Source: Bacteroidota bacterium (lineage in GTDB: Bacteria; Bacteroidota; Bacteroidia; AKYH767-A; OLB10). From it: a DNA stretch of 64,000 bases. Positions within the stretch are counted from its first letter, which is position 1. Every line of letters begins with the position of its first letter. A model generated the notes under the pieces. It ran no database searches and had not been told where the DNA came from. It was given only the letters and a program-made list of their open reading frames with translations. The stretch is taken from contig JADKIC010000007.1 in NCBI GenBank assembly GCA_016721435.1, positions 12,781 to 76,780 of the forward strand. The letters are read 5' to 3'. Positions 40,606-49,294 of the stretch are shown here, one piece after another. Both the position numbers and the translations under genes were made by a program.

Positions 40606-40770
40606 GGGCTTCGGGGGCTGTGGGGATGTGGGCTTCCGACTATCCGCTACCGGCTGCGGGCTATAAGCCAGAAGAGGTAACAGAAGGCTGGTAGCTGGAG
40701 GCTGGAGGCTGGTAGTTGGAGGCTGGTATCTAGTAGCTAGTAGCCGGTAGCTGGTAGCTGGCAGCTGGTT
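40574..40770. repeat. heptanucleotide repeat tract, degenerate
   Basis: CTACCGG-type heptamers run in one sense to about 40660, then in the reverse sense (GCTGGTA, GCTGGAG, GCCGGTA, GCTGGTA) from 40690 to 40770, forming a large imperfect inverted repeat. It overlaps the 3' end of the four-helix bundle gene. Confidence 0.75.
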
Positions 40771-40864
40771 TGATTCAATCAAAAAATAATTTACTTTTAT
40801 TAAAACATCAAGCATGAAAGTAATAGCTCTACGCTCGTAGTATCATCATTGAACGAAGAATTCT

Positions 40865-41188
40865 ATGCAACCAGACAATATAGATTTATCATATAAAATT
40901 TTTAAACAATCATGCAGGTTATTTGCTATTGCATTGGTTGCAGTTTTATTTAAGTCGGTCTTTGGCGAATTTATTCAATCGCTCGTCGATTATGTTATTG
41001 CGATTCCAATATTAATATCCGGAATTATAAGTATTAGAGGATTTTACCTTGCAATCAAAGGATCCCAATATGGAAAACATAATTTCCAAAAAAGATACTT
41101 TGCTTTATTTGGCAATCTTTTCTTCTCATTAATTATCGTACTACTAATTATCTCCATTGCTACTGACCTTAAAAACTTAATGAATTGA
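40865..41188 (+). CDS. hypothetical small membrane protein
   Basis: The 107-residue product has three hydrophobic segments: residues 18-34 (LFAIALVAVLFKSVFGE), 39-56 (IAIPILISGIISIRGFY) and 78-97 (ALFGNLFFSLIIVLLIISIA). The N-terminus is cytoplasmic by the positive-inside rule. I do not recognise the family. It sits in the repeat-rich accessory island with no operon partner. Confidence 0.55.
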   Translation: MQPDNIDLSYKIFKQSCRLFAIALVAVLFKSVFGEFIQSLVDYVIAIPILISGIISIRGFYLAIKGSQYGKHNFQKRYFALFGNLFFSLIIVLLIISIATDLKNLMN

Positions 41189-41334
41189 TCCGAAAATAAA
41201 CAGTGGCTAACATGCAATTGGTCCCTCTCCAACTGCGAAAACGTTAATTAAACCAGCGGGGGCGACTATATCATAGGACTTAAAATTGATTGAACTCCCT
41301 AAAAATGCCAAACTAAGACATTATTCAAATAGTT

Positions 41335-41640
41335 GTGGAATTTTTCTCTGGTGTAAATTGCACCTATAAAGTAAAATTGAAAAATAAGCCTCTGACTAAA
41401 AATTGGGACTTATGGTTAATTCAGCCAGTAAAAGGTTATATCGAATTTGGACCTGATCCTGTGAGAATTTCCGAAGTTGAATGGATTCAAATTAATCCAA
41501 TTGAAAGGGTGCATTTGGGCCTTCGAGTTCCTGATAAATATGTCGACCATACTGATGTTATAAAAAATTACTTTGACCAAAATTCTATTCAATACAAAAT
41601 TGACGAAGGAATCATTTATATAATTTTTCAGGACAATTAA
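41335..41640 (+). CDS. hypothetical protein, 101 residues
   Basis: Starts at GTG (41335). The sequence is soluble-type with no signal peptide and contains 'WDLWLIQPVKGYIEFGPDPVRISEVEWIQINP', a beta-strand-like pattern. It is flanked by repeat tracts and lies 147 bp from the previous small gene. The family is not recognised; it could be an immunity or accessory protein, but nothing in the sequence shows that. Confidence 0.5.
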   Translation: MEFFSGVNCTYKVKLKNKPLTKNWDLWLIQPVKGYIEFGPDPVRISEVEWIQINPIERVHLGLRVPDKYVDHTDVIKNYFDQNSIQYKIDEGIIYIIFQDN

Positions 41641-41848
41641 ATGTTTGGATGATCTTTGGAACTACATCCGCAAATTGAATAAAGAGTGTGTTTGTAGAAT
41701 AATAGTTTATTCAATTTTAGACTAAGGTCCATTATCCCCTCAATCGCAAATAGCAAAATGCTAAAAGCCCATTGCCGTTGGTCGCGAAACTCTATTTCCC
41801 CTGAAAGATAACGCACGATGAAGAATGGCAACTCCACAGCTAGTCCAA
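41641..41848. other. stretch with no gene recognised
   Basis: A 78-codon minus-strand frame covers much of it and runs into the heptamer tract; it has no recognised similarity and looks accidental. Confidence 0.35.
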
Positions 41849-41950
41849 AGCCGGAAGCCCACCGAGAGCCCACAGCCCATGGCTGGAAGCCGGTAGCCGG
41901 AAGCCCGCAGCCGGAAGCCGGTAGTTAGTGAGCCCATAGCCGACTGGCTC
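41849..41950. repeat. heptanucleotide repeat tract (reverse sense)
   Basis: Repeats of AGCCGGA, AGCCGGT and AGCCCGC with interruptions (for example GGAAGCCGGTAGCCGGAAGCC). It directly precedes the truncated DNA-binding gene. Confidence 0.75.
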
Positions 41951-41952
41951 GA

Positions 41953-42384
41953 CTACCCGTTGTAAGTCTTGAAGCATTAAAAGGATTCCATACATCTCGA
42001 CCAAGAAATGTATTGATTGCAGACGTTTGTTTTAAAGGTGGATTTATTGATTCGTGGGGACGAGGAACGTTAAAAATTTTTGATGCCTGCAAAGAAGCGG
42101 AATTACCCGAACCCGAAATAAAGGAATTTCAAGGCGGTTTTATGGTAACGCTTTTCCAAGACAATTTAACGGAAGACCAATTGGTAAAACTTGGATTAAA
42201 TGACCGACAATTGAAAGCGGTAAATTTCGTGAAAGAGAAAGGGAAGATTACGAATAAAGAATATCAGGAATTAAACGCCACAACCGAAAGAACCGCTTCA
42301 AGAGACTTATCAGACTTGGTCCAGAAACAGATAATTAAAAGTTCGGGTATTAAGGGTGCAGGAGCTATTTACACACTGAGTTAA
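41953..42384 (+). pseudogene. C-terminal remnant of an ATP-binding/AlbA (Schlafen-type) DNA-binding protein
   Basis: From about 41953 an open frame reads 'VSLEALKGFHTSRPRNVLIADVCFKGGFIDSWGRGTLKIFDACKEA', the typical final part of RecG/AlbA-like putative DNA-binding domain proteins ('RNPLIADVF...GYIE.WGSGI'). A winged-helix-like end follows (DRQLKAVNFVKEKGKITNKEYQELNATTERTASRDL). The N-terminal half, with the ATP-binding domain, is missing. The heptamer tract replaces it, suggesting that the repeats mark a deletion or recombination end. The remnant could still be translated from the ATG at 42013. Confidence 0.75.
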
Positions 42385-42389
42385 AAATA

Positions 42390-42452
42390 CCGCCATAATA
42401 ACGCCAATAACGCCACAATAACGCCATATTAACGCCAATAACGCCATAATGA
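42390..42452. repeat. short tandem repeat AACGCCA(AT)
   Basis: About seven copies of AATAACGCCA and close variants run in tandem just after the truncated gene. They are out of frame with it and sit 60 bp before another heptamer tract. Confidence 0.7.
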
Positions 42453-42512
42453 AGAAATAACAAAACTGATACGTTTACTACAGCGATCATCGCCCGCTAA
42501 ATCCCCACCCAT

Positions 42513-42546
42513 AACCGGCAGCCGGTAGCTCGCAGCCCGCAGCCCA
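42513..42546. repeat. heptanucleotide repeat tract, short
   Basis: AACCGGC AGCCGGT AGCTCGC AGCCCGC AGCCC, the fifth occurrence of this heptamer class, touching the infB stop codon region. Confidence 0.7.
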
Positions 42547-42547
42547 A

Positions 42548-45500
42548 TTAAGCTAACGTCCTCTTTATCGCTACATTCTCATAGCCTTCGATGTTATCGC
42601 CGACTTTGACATCATTAAAATTATTGATGCTTAAACCGCATTCCATTCCGGCTTGTACATCCTTAGCATCGTCTTTAAAACGCTTGAGCGATGAAAGCTC
42701 TCCGGTATGTACTACAATACCATCACGGATGATACGGATTTTTGTATTTCGGTTGACCTTTCCTTCTGTAACCATACAACCAGCTACCGTTCCCACTTTA
42801 GGGATCTTGAACACTTCGCGCACTTCGACGTTGCACACAATTTTTTCTTCAAACTCCGGTGCGAGCATGCCTTCCATGGCGGCCTTCACTTCGTTAATGG
42901 CATCGTAGATGATCGAATATAAACGTACATCAATCTCTTCCTGCTCTGCTATCTTACGGGCACTGCCGCTCGGACGTACCTGGAAGCCGATGATGATGGC
43001 ATTGGAAGCACTCGCTAACATGACATCCGACTCAGAAATTTGTCCAACACCTTTCAGAATAACATTCACCTGAATTTCCTGTGTAGAAAGTTTCAACAAG
43101 GAATCCGCCAATGCTTCTACCGAACCATCCACGTCGCCTTTCACGATTACATTCAACTCTTTAAAGTTACCAATGGCCAATCGTCGTCCGATCTCATCCA
43201 GGGTAATATGTTTATGGGTACGAATACCTTGTTCGCGTTGCAATTGTAAACGCTTGTTCGCAATTTCACGGGCCTCGCGCTCATCTTCCATCACATTGAA
43301 CTGGTCACCGGCCTGTACTGCACCGGTCATACCGAGAATCATGGTTGGTGTAGAGGGTCCGGCTTCGTTGATGCGTTGTCCGCGTTCATTGAACATCGCT
43401 TTCACTCTACCGCTATGGCAACCCGCTAAAACGACATCACCCATTTTGAGAGTACCGGTCTGTACGAGGATGGTTGTTACATAACCACGTCCTTTATCGA
43501 GCGAAGATTCAATAACAGTACCCTTTGCAAGACGGTCGGGATTGGCTTTGAGGCTGAGCATTTCTGCTTCGAGCAATACTTTATCCAGCAGCTTTTCAAT
43601 ATTCAGCCCTTTCTTGGCAGAGATATCCTGACTCTGGTATTTACCGCCCCAGTCTTCCACAAGGAAGTTCATGGCGGCAAGTTGTTCTTTAATTTTTTCC
43701 GGATTCGCATCGGGCTTATCCACTTTGTTTATGGCAAAAACGATAGGTACACCGGCTGCCTGTGCATGGTTGATGGCTTCCTTCGTCTGTGGCATCACAC
43801 TGTCATCTGCAGAGATCACAATGATCGCTACGTCGGTCACTTTCGCACCACGGGCACGCATCGCGGTAAAGGCTTCGTGACCGGGAGTATCGAGGAAGGT
43901 AATTTTTCGGCCATCCTCTAACGTTACTTCATAGGCACCGATATGCTGTGTAATTCCTCCGGCTTCACCGGCAATAACATTCGCCTTACGTACATAATCC
44001 AGCAACGATGTTTTACCGTGATCGACGTGACCCATCACTGTAACGATCGGAGCACGCGGCTGCATTTCATCCTCTTCGTCGACCTCATCTACAATAGCAT
44101 CCTGTACATCTACAGAGACAAATTCCACTTTAAAACCAAATTCTTCTGCCACCACAGTAATCGTTTCGGCATCGAGTCGCTGATTGATCGACACAAATAA
44201 TCCCAGACTCATACAGGTACTGATAACCTGATTCACCTGCACGTTCATTAACTTGGCTAACTCATTCGCGGATACGAACTCTGTTACCTTAATCGATTTA
44301 TCAGCTTGTTGTTCCGCGAGTGCTTCCTGACGCTGAGCATGCAGGTCACGTTTCTCACGACGCAATTTTGAAGACTTCGACTTACCTGTACCGCTGAGGC
44401 GAGCCAGAGTTGCCTTAATCTGATCTTGTATTTCCTTATCTGTTGGTTCAACTTTTGGTCCTGCCGGTGCGGGAGGTCCACCACGACGGTTTTGACCACC
44501 CGGACGGTTATCACGACGCGGACCGCCACCCTGACCTGCAGGACGCTGACCACCCGGTCCACCCGGACGCTGACCACCCTGCCCCGGAGGACGAGGGCCG
44601 CCTTGTCCCGGAGGACGCTGACCACCTGCTGTTCCTGCACCACCACCGGTACGCTGACCACCCTGACCTTGTCCTGTTCTTGGACCTTGTCCGGTAGGTG
44701 CAGCACCACCTTTATCCTTACGTTTACGTTTACGTTTATCTCCTTCAAAATCGGAGGAGGAAGCGACCGGTTTCTTCTTGGTCGGCTCCACGGGCAATTG
44801 AATTTTTCCTAAAATATTTGGTCCCGTCAGTTTATCAAAGCGAACACCGATATGCTCGGGTCCGGTTGGAGGAACGGGTGCAGTAGGTTCAGCAGGCGGA
44901 GGTGTGGGAGCGGGAGCTTCCGGCTCATCCTTCTTCGCTACGACTTCCGGCTCTGTTTTTTTAGCCGGTTTCTTTTCTTCAACAACTTCAGCTTTAGCAA
45001 CGGGAGCCGGTTCTTCTTTTACGGTTTTCTTCGCACTCTTCTTTTCCTTCTCTTTCTTTTCCTCTTCGGCCTTCACCAATGCGGCATCGTCCTCTTCCTT
45101 CTTCTTCGTCGCCTTCTTCTTCTTCTCTACATTTTCAGATTCGAGTTTATCGGAAGCTTCCTTCGCCTTCACTTTCTCCTTCGCTACGGTCTTCGCCTTC
45201 TCTTCTTCTTCTTCCTTCTTCTTCGCTGCTTTCTTTTTTGCCGGACCATCGAGATCAATCTTACCCAAAATCTTTGGAGACTCCATCTCCGCACGGGCCT
45301 TAATCACTTCGGGTTGAGGTGCTGGTTCCTCTGCTTTCTTTGGTTTCGCTGCAGCCTTCTTCGCTGTTGCCGTTGCCGAAAGCTTTATTTCATCCAGACT
45401 TTTCTTCAGATTATCATCATTATCGGCTTCCACCTCTGTTTCACGCACATCAGCTCCACCGGATTTTGTCTCGATGGTGATCGTATCACGCTTCAATTTC

Positions 45501-45709
45501 TCGCGTGTCACCTCCTGCGCATCCAGCTTCGCCATCTTGTCCGGCTGATACTTCTCCTGCAAAATGGTATATACTTCCATAGAGATTTTAGCGTTCGGGC
45601 TGCTGTCGATCTTCATCCCCTTTGACTCGAGGTATTCGACCACATGTTGCAGACCAACGTTAAACTCTTTGGCAACTTTAATGAGACGTAATGATTTTTC
45701 TTCGGACAT
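42548..45709 (-). CDS. infB: translation initiation factor IF-2
   Basis: A GTPase that brings fMet-tRNA to the 30S subunit. Of 1053 residues, about 1-50 form the IF2_N-like domain (FNVGLQHVVEYLESKG). About residues 130-450 form a charged, low-complexity linker: Lys/Ala/Glu-rich, then Gly/Gln/Arg/Pro repeats. A second IF2_N domain follows (TEFVSANELAKLMNVQ). The G domain begins with 'VTVMGHVDHGKTSLLD', then 'DTPGHEAFTAMRARGA' and 'NKVDKP'. Domains II-IV follow in normal order. The long linker explains the Lys/Glu/Pro codon bias. It is 192 bp downstream of nusA, as in the classical operon. Confidence 0.98.
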   Translation of the reverse strand: MSEEKSLRLIKVAKEFNVGLQHVVEYLESKGMKIDSSPNAKISMEVYTILQEKYQPDKMAKLDAQEVTREKLKRDTITIETKSGGADVRETEVEADNDDNLKKSLDEIKLSATATAKKAAAKPKKAEEPAPQPEVIKARAEMESPKILGKIDLDGPAKKKAAKKKEEEEEKAKTVAKEKVKAKEASDKLESENVEKKKKATKKKEEDDAALVKAEEEKKEKEKKSAKKTVKEEPAPVAKAEVVEEKKPAKKTEPEVVAKKDEPEAPAPTPPPAEPTAPVPPTGPEHIGVRFDKLTGPNILGKIQLPVEPTKKKPVASSSDFEGDKRKRKRKDKGGAAPTGQGPRTGQGQGGQRTGGGAGTAGGQRPPGQGGPRPPGQGGQRPGGPGGQRPAGQGGGPRRDNRPGGQNRRGGPPAPAGPKVEPTDKEIQDQIKATLARLSGTGKSKSSKLRREKRDLHAQRQEALAEQQADKSIKVTEFVSANELAKLMNVQVNQVISTCMSLGLFVSINQRLDAETITVVAEEFGFKVEFVSVDVQDAIVDEVDEEDEMQPRAPIVTVMGHVDHGKTSLLDYVRKANVIAGEAGGITQHIGAYEVTLEDGRKITFLDTPGHEAFTAMRARGAKVTDVAIIVISADDSVMPQTKEAINHAQAAGVPIVFAINKVDKPDANPEKIKEQLAAMNFLVEDWGGKYQSQDISAKKGLNIEKLLDKVLLEAEMLSLKANPDRLAKGTVIESSLDKGRGYVTTILVQTGTLKMGDVVLAGCHSGRVKAMFNERGQRINEAGPSTPTMILGMTGAVQAGDQFNVMEDEREAREIANKRLQLQREQGIRTHKHITLDEIGRRLAIGNFKELNVIVKGDVDGSVEALADSLLKLSTQEIQVNVILKGVGQISESDVMLASASNAIIIGFQVRPSGSARKIAEQEEIDVRLYSIIYDAINEVKAAMEGMLAPEFEEKIVCNVEVREVFKIPKVGTVAGCMVTEGKVNRNTKIRIIRDGIVVHTGELSSLKRFKDDAKDVQAGMECGLSINNFNDVKVGDNIEGYENVAIKRTLA

Positions 45710-45901
45710 CTACTGTTTTTATCTTTTTTCCCCTTGAGGTGTACTGTACTATTTATCGAATGGCAATCGGGCGGATGACAAGACAATTCCCTTGTCGTTT
45801 CATTTTTCGGAACGGCGCTTCCGTTATACTTTCCTCAAGGTTATCTGCCTGCTCCGTTTGCCATTATTCACCGGGCTACAACCTTGAATGCTTCAGGGTG
45901 A

Positions 45902-47114
45902 TCACTCGAACTCGGATCGTAAAATCCGCACTACTTCGCGGATCGTTTCTTCTTCCAGATCTGTTCGCTTCACGAGATCATCCACGGTGATGGCCAGCAC
46001 AGATTTCGCGGTATCGCAACCAATGGATTTCAATTCTTCTATTATCCACTCGTCGATTTCATCGGAGAATTCTTCCAGATCCACATCCTCGTCTTCATCT
46101 TCCGTATCGCGGTACACATCAATTTCATATCCTGTCATGTCCGCCTTTACCTATCGCTAAGGATACCTGATCGGGCTTCATGAATACGGCGGCGCGAGGT
46201 GTTTCATCATCCAGCTTCAGCGAGGTAATTTTCGCCGGACTCAAGGCACGGGTGATGTACAACTGCAGATTCGATGTATAATTGATCACATCAATATTTT
46301 CATTTCTCAACTCTCTAACGATACCGTGTATACGAGAACCTTTCATTCCCACACAGGCACCAACAGGGTCAATACGGTCGTCATAACTTTCAACGGCCAC
46401 TTTCGCACGCTCTCCCGGTTCACGCACAATATTTTTAATCGTGATGAGACCATCAAACACTTCCGGTACTTCCTGTTCAAACAAACGCTCGAGGAAGACA
46501 GGCGAGGTCCGTGATAAAATAATTTTGGGACTCGCGTTCAACATCTCCACACGAAGCACCACTGCACGAACGGCATCTCCCTTCTTGAAGAAATCGGCAG
46601 GAATCGTTTCACCTTTCGGCAATACCAGTTCATTCCCTTCATCATCAAGGACCAAAATTTCCTTCTTCCAGATCTGATACACTTCACCGGTAATGATCTC
46701 CCCTACTCTGTCCTTATACTTCCTGTAAATACCATCTTTCTCCAGCTCGGTAATACGCGACACCAGATTCTGACGCAAGGCCAATACGGCGCGACGACCG
46801 AAATCCCCGAGACGCACAGATTCCGTCAACTCCTCACCCACTTCAAAATCCGGTTCGATCTTGATGGCTTCTGAATAGGCTATTTGCGTCGCGTCATCTT
46901 CCACCATACCATCGTCAACAATCATACGGTTCCGGTAAATTTCAAGGTCACCCTTGTCGATGTTAATGATCACATCGAAATTATCAGAAGTGCCGAATTT
47001 CTTGCGCAATGTGGCTTTAATCACATCTTCAAGGATACTCATCATCGTAGCCCTGTCGATATTTTTTACCTCCTTAAACTCCGAGAAGGATTCTATCAAT
47101 ACTTGATGGTCCAT
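45902..47114 (-). CDS. nusA: transcription termination/antitermination factor NusA (frameshift with a small deletion)
   Basis: NusA binds RNA polymerase and RNA in pausing, termination and antitermination. The first 329 residues hold the N-terminal domain (LIESFSEFKEVKNIDRATMM), S1 (GEIITGEVYQ) and KH domains with 'GACVGMKGSRIHGIVREL'. The frame stops right after 'VSLAIGKGG', then re-enters as 'MTGYEIDVYRDTEDEDEDVDLEEF' from 46138. Compared with the family, about seven residues after GKGG (normally QNIKLA.KL) are missing as well as the frame. The acidic C-terminus ends at 45902. rimP overlaps closely upstream (5-bp gap). Confidence 0.94.
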
Positions 47115-47119
47115 TGGAC

Positions 47120-47611
47120 TTATTTGAATTTATAGTTAATAATCAATTTCGCTTCTTTAATATTTTCAAAGGGAATGGTATGCTTCACTTCCGTAATAAT
47201 CTTCTTTTTATTCTCCTTTCTCGAGACCGTTTCCAGCACTTCAATTCCGGCCGGATGAACTTCCTGCAAGATACCTTTTAGCTCTATGCCGTCAACACGC
47301 AGTACCCGTAATTCTTTACCAATGCGACGTTCATATTGCTGAGGCACCATTAGCGGCGCATCCATTCCCGGACTCCCTACCTCCACTTCATGACTCTCCA
47401 GAAAACCGGAGGTCTCGAAATGATTCAGCAGGTAACGGGTCAGCAAGGCGCACTCCTCCAGCTTCACTCCTTCCGGCTTATCAATCGCCACCGTGAGTTT
47501 TCCGGGAGATAATTTCACATCCACAAGGAAACATTCCGTTTCTTTGAGATACTCCTTTACCAGGTTCCTTATGTCCTCTTTTTCAGTCATTTGAAATAAA
47601 GAAGGGGACAT
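47120..47611 (-). CDS. rimP: ribosome maturation factor RimP
   Basis: Helps assemble the 30S subunit. The 163 residues include 'EYLKETECFLVDVKLSPGKLTVAIDKPEGVKLEECALLTRYL' and 'HEVEVGSPGMDAPL', the family core, then an SH3-like C-terminal barrel. The first possible ATG (47611) lies in a strong hairpin. The internal ATG at 47590 (TEKEDIRNLV) may be the real start, since homologues begin around there. It is first in the rimP-nusA-infB operon. Confidence 0.95.
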   Translation of the reverse strand: MSPSLFQMTEKEDIRNLVKEYLKETECFLVDVKLSPGKLTVAIDKPEGVKLEECALLTRYLLNHFETSGFLESHEVEVGSPGMDAPLMVPQQYERRIGKELRVLRVDGIELKGILQEVHPAGIEVLETVSRKENKKKIITEVKHTIPFENIKEAKLIINYKFK

Positions 47612-47641
47612 CTGTCCCCTCTCATTCTCCCTGCAAAGATA
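47604..47641 (-). promoter_or_regulatory. rimP promoter and leader hairpin
   Basis: A -7 element TATCTTTG (CAAAGATA at 47634-47641 on plus) matches the consensus. Downstream in the transcript, GGGGACA / TGTCCCC (47613-47619 with 47604-47610) forms a 7-bp perfect stem with a 2-nt loop that covers the first ATG. It could reduce initiation there or mark the 5' mRNA end. Confidence 0.5.
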
Positions 47642-47705
47642 TAAAATTCTAATGATTTACCAAGTTCTCTGCAAGGAGAAGTAAGGAATCGTTAACATTG
47701 CGCCC

Positions 47706-48749
47706 GTGGAAAAGTCAATGACCGCAAAGAAGTGGCTCGACAGAGGGGTATACCTGACCTCGATGGCACTTACGACCTTTATCAATAGGAGAAAAGACAT
47801 TAAAAGCCTGTCTTTCAGCAATATACTTTGCATCAAGGAAGATGAAATAGGCGATTTTATTTACACCCTGCCGGTTTACGAGATGCTGCGGAAGCAATTT
47901 CCGGCGGCCCAAATCACCGTACTTTGCCGACCTTTTGGTAAACAAATCTTAAAATATTGCCCCCATGTGAACGCGGTTTTCAGTGAATATGCGGATTTAA
48001 AAGGAAAATATGACCTCATTATTGACCTGCGCGGGACCATTCCCAGCACTTTTTACGCCCTCAAACATCCCCCGGTCGTCCGCCTGGACAGAGGCAGCCT
48101 CCGCTATAAAAACCGAAAAAAGGGCATCCACTCGCATGAATCGGAAGCCAATCTGGAAATCATACTTCCGGTACTCGACGCCAAAAATAAAATCTTAAAA
48201 CCCACACTTTTCATCAGCGAAAAAGAGCGGGAAGAAGCCAGGAAATTTCTTGAAGAAAAAAACATTTCGAAGTACGCCCTCTTCCACACCGGTGCGCGAA
48301 GAATACTCAAAAAATGGCCGCTGGAACGTGTAGCGGAAATCATGAAATGGCTCTATACAGAACATGGACTTGCCTGCATTGTGGTGGGTGATGAAGAAGA
48401 CGCAAAAGATGCAGAAGCCTTACGACTACTCACCAACATTCCCATTCACCAGGCAGCAGGAAAAGTAAATCTGCTCGTCTTTGCCGCGCTCTGCGAGAAG
48501 GCCGACATCTACATCGGCAACGATAGCGGACCCCTGCATATCGCCACTGTAATGGGAGCCCCCTCCATCGGGCTCTACGGTCCGGGCGATCCCATCTTCC
48601 ATCCAAGACTCCCCAACTCCCGCTATCTGCACCATATCCTCGAATGCAATCCTTGTGATCAGGTACATTGTAAATACAAAGAATATCCGTGCATAGAGCG
48701 AATTACTATTGAAGAAGTTAAAGAGAAAGTAATTGATTTGAAGATTTGA
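47706..48749 (+). CDS. glycosyltransferase family 9 (heptosyltransferase-like)
   Basis: A GT-B fold protein of 347 residues resembling lipopolysaccharide heptosyltransferases. N-terminal 'ILCIKEDEIGDFIYTLPVYEMLRKQFPAAQITVL' is the family start block. C-terminal 'FHTGARRILKKWPLERVAEIMKWL' and the donor-binding 'YIGNDSGPLHIATVMGAPSIGLYGPGDP' are clear. The acceptor and sugar are not predictable. The start at GTG (47706) follows a TAACATTG word seven bases before, one mismatch from the -7 consensus. It is monocistronic and divergent from rimP. Confidence 0.9.
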   Translation: MEKSMTAKKWLDRGVYLTSMALTTFINRRKDIKSLSFSNILCIKEDEIGDFIYTLPVYEMLRKQFPAAQITVLCRPFGKQILKYCPHVNAVFSEYADLKGKYDLIIDLRGTIPSTFYALKHPPVVRLDRGSLRYKNRKKGIHSHESEANLEIILPVLDAKNKILKPTLFISEKEREEARKFLEEKNISKYALFHTGARRILKKWPLERVAEIMKWLYTEHGLACIVVGDEEDAKDAEALRLLTNIPIHQAAGKVNLLVFAALCEKADIYIGNDSGPLHIATVMGAPSIGLYGPGDPIFHPRLPNSRYLHHILECNPCDQVHCKYKEYPCIERITIEEVKEKVIDLKI

Positions 48750-49249
48750 AAATGGGTTAATCTCCCAAAGCGGGAGACAGGTTTGAAGATGGGTGATTTA
48801 ATGATGGTGGTGAATGAGATTTATTTGTTCGCTAAGGAAGCGCGGGGTTCGCAGGGAAATATCATAATAAATCATAATAATCATAAGCAATCTGCGGCCT
48901 ATCAAAATAGCATTGAGCATTCGGTTTTTTCAAATTATATCCGTAAATTCAAACCTAAGATTGCGACGAATAGCAATGCTTTTAATTTGAAAATATTTAT
49001 GTTCCCGAAAAGAATTAATTGATTTTAGTTGAATGCCGATCGTCGTCTTCGAAGGAATTTTCCTTTTTTACCACTGAGGCACGCAGGACACGTAGGAACA
49101 CGGAGGACTTTTTCATTTTCTACAAACCTTAGTTAGTGGTCATCCAGAAAGCCGATTTTCATTCCATATCATCCCGGTGTTTCAGGACAATAATTCACTA
49201 CTTATCAATTTCAAGGAAGTATATAGCCAGTAGAAAATTTCATTTTAAA
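48736..49249. repeat. intergenic repeats downstream of the GT9 gene
   Basis: GATTTGAAGATTTGAAAATGGG at about 48736, a TCTCCC/GGGAGA hairpin at 48761-48777 and GTTTGAAGATGGGTG at 48780 echo the tract near 38.2 kb. A dispersed ACCACTGAGGCAC-type repeat lies at 49063-49113. A 79-codon frame starting at 48783 has no similarity. Otherwise nothing is supported over about 500 bp. Confidence 0.5.
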
Positions 49250-49283
49250 CCTGCCTGCGTCAAGTTATATGTAGGCAGGCAGG
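49250..49283 (-). terminator. hairpin after norB
   Basis: CCTGCCTGC (49250-49258) pairs perfectly with GCAGGCAGG (49275-49283), loop of 16. On the minus strand it is followed by TTTAAAATGAAATTTT. It lies 12 bp beyond the norB stop. It may also be a dispersed repeat, since GCAGGCAGG-type stems are common mobile hairpins. Confidence 0.55.
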
Positions 49284-49294
49284 CATTCTGAGGT

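Noticed and set aside
44443..45625. Long plus-strand frames opposite infB
   Set aside because: They are mirror images of the low-complexity Lys/Glu/Pro/Gly linker of IF-2 and consist of biased residues; IF-2 is certain.
48783..49022. A 79-codon plus-strand frame after the GT9 gene
   Set aside because: It begins in a repeat word and shows no family resemblance or promoter.
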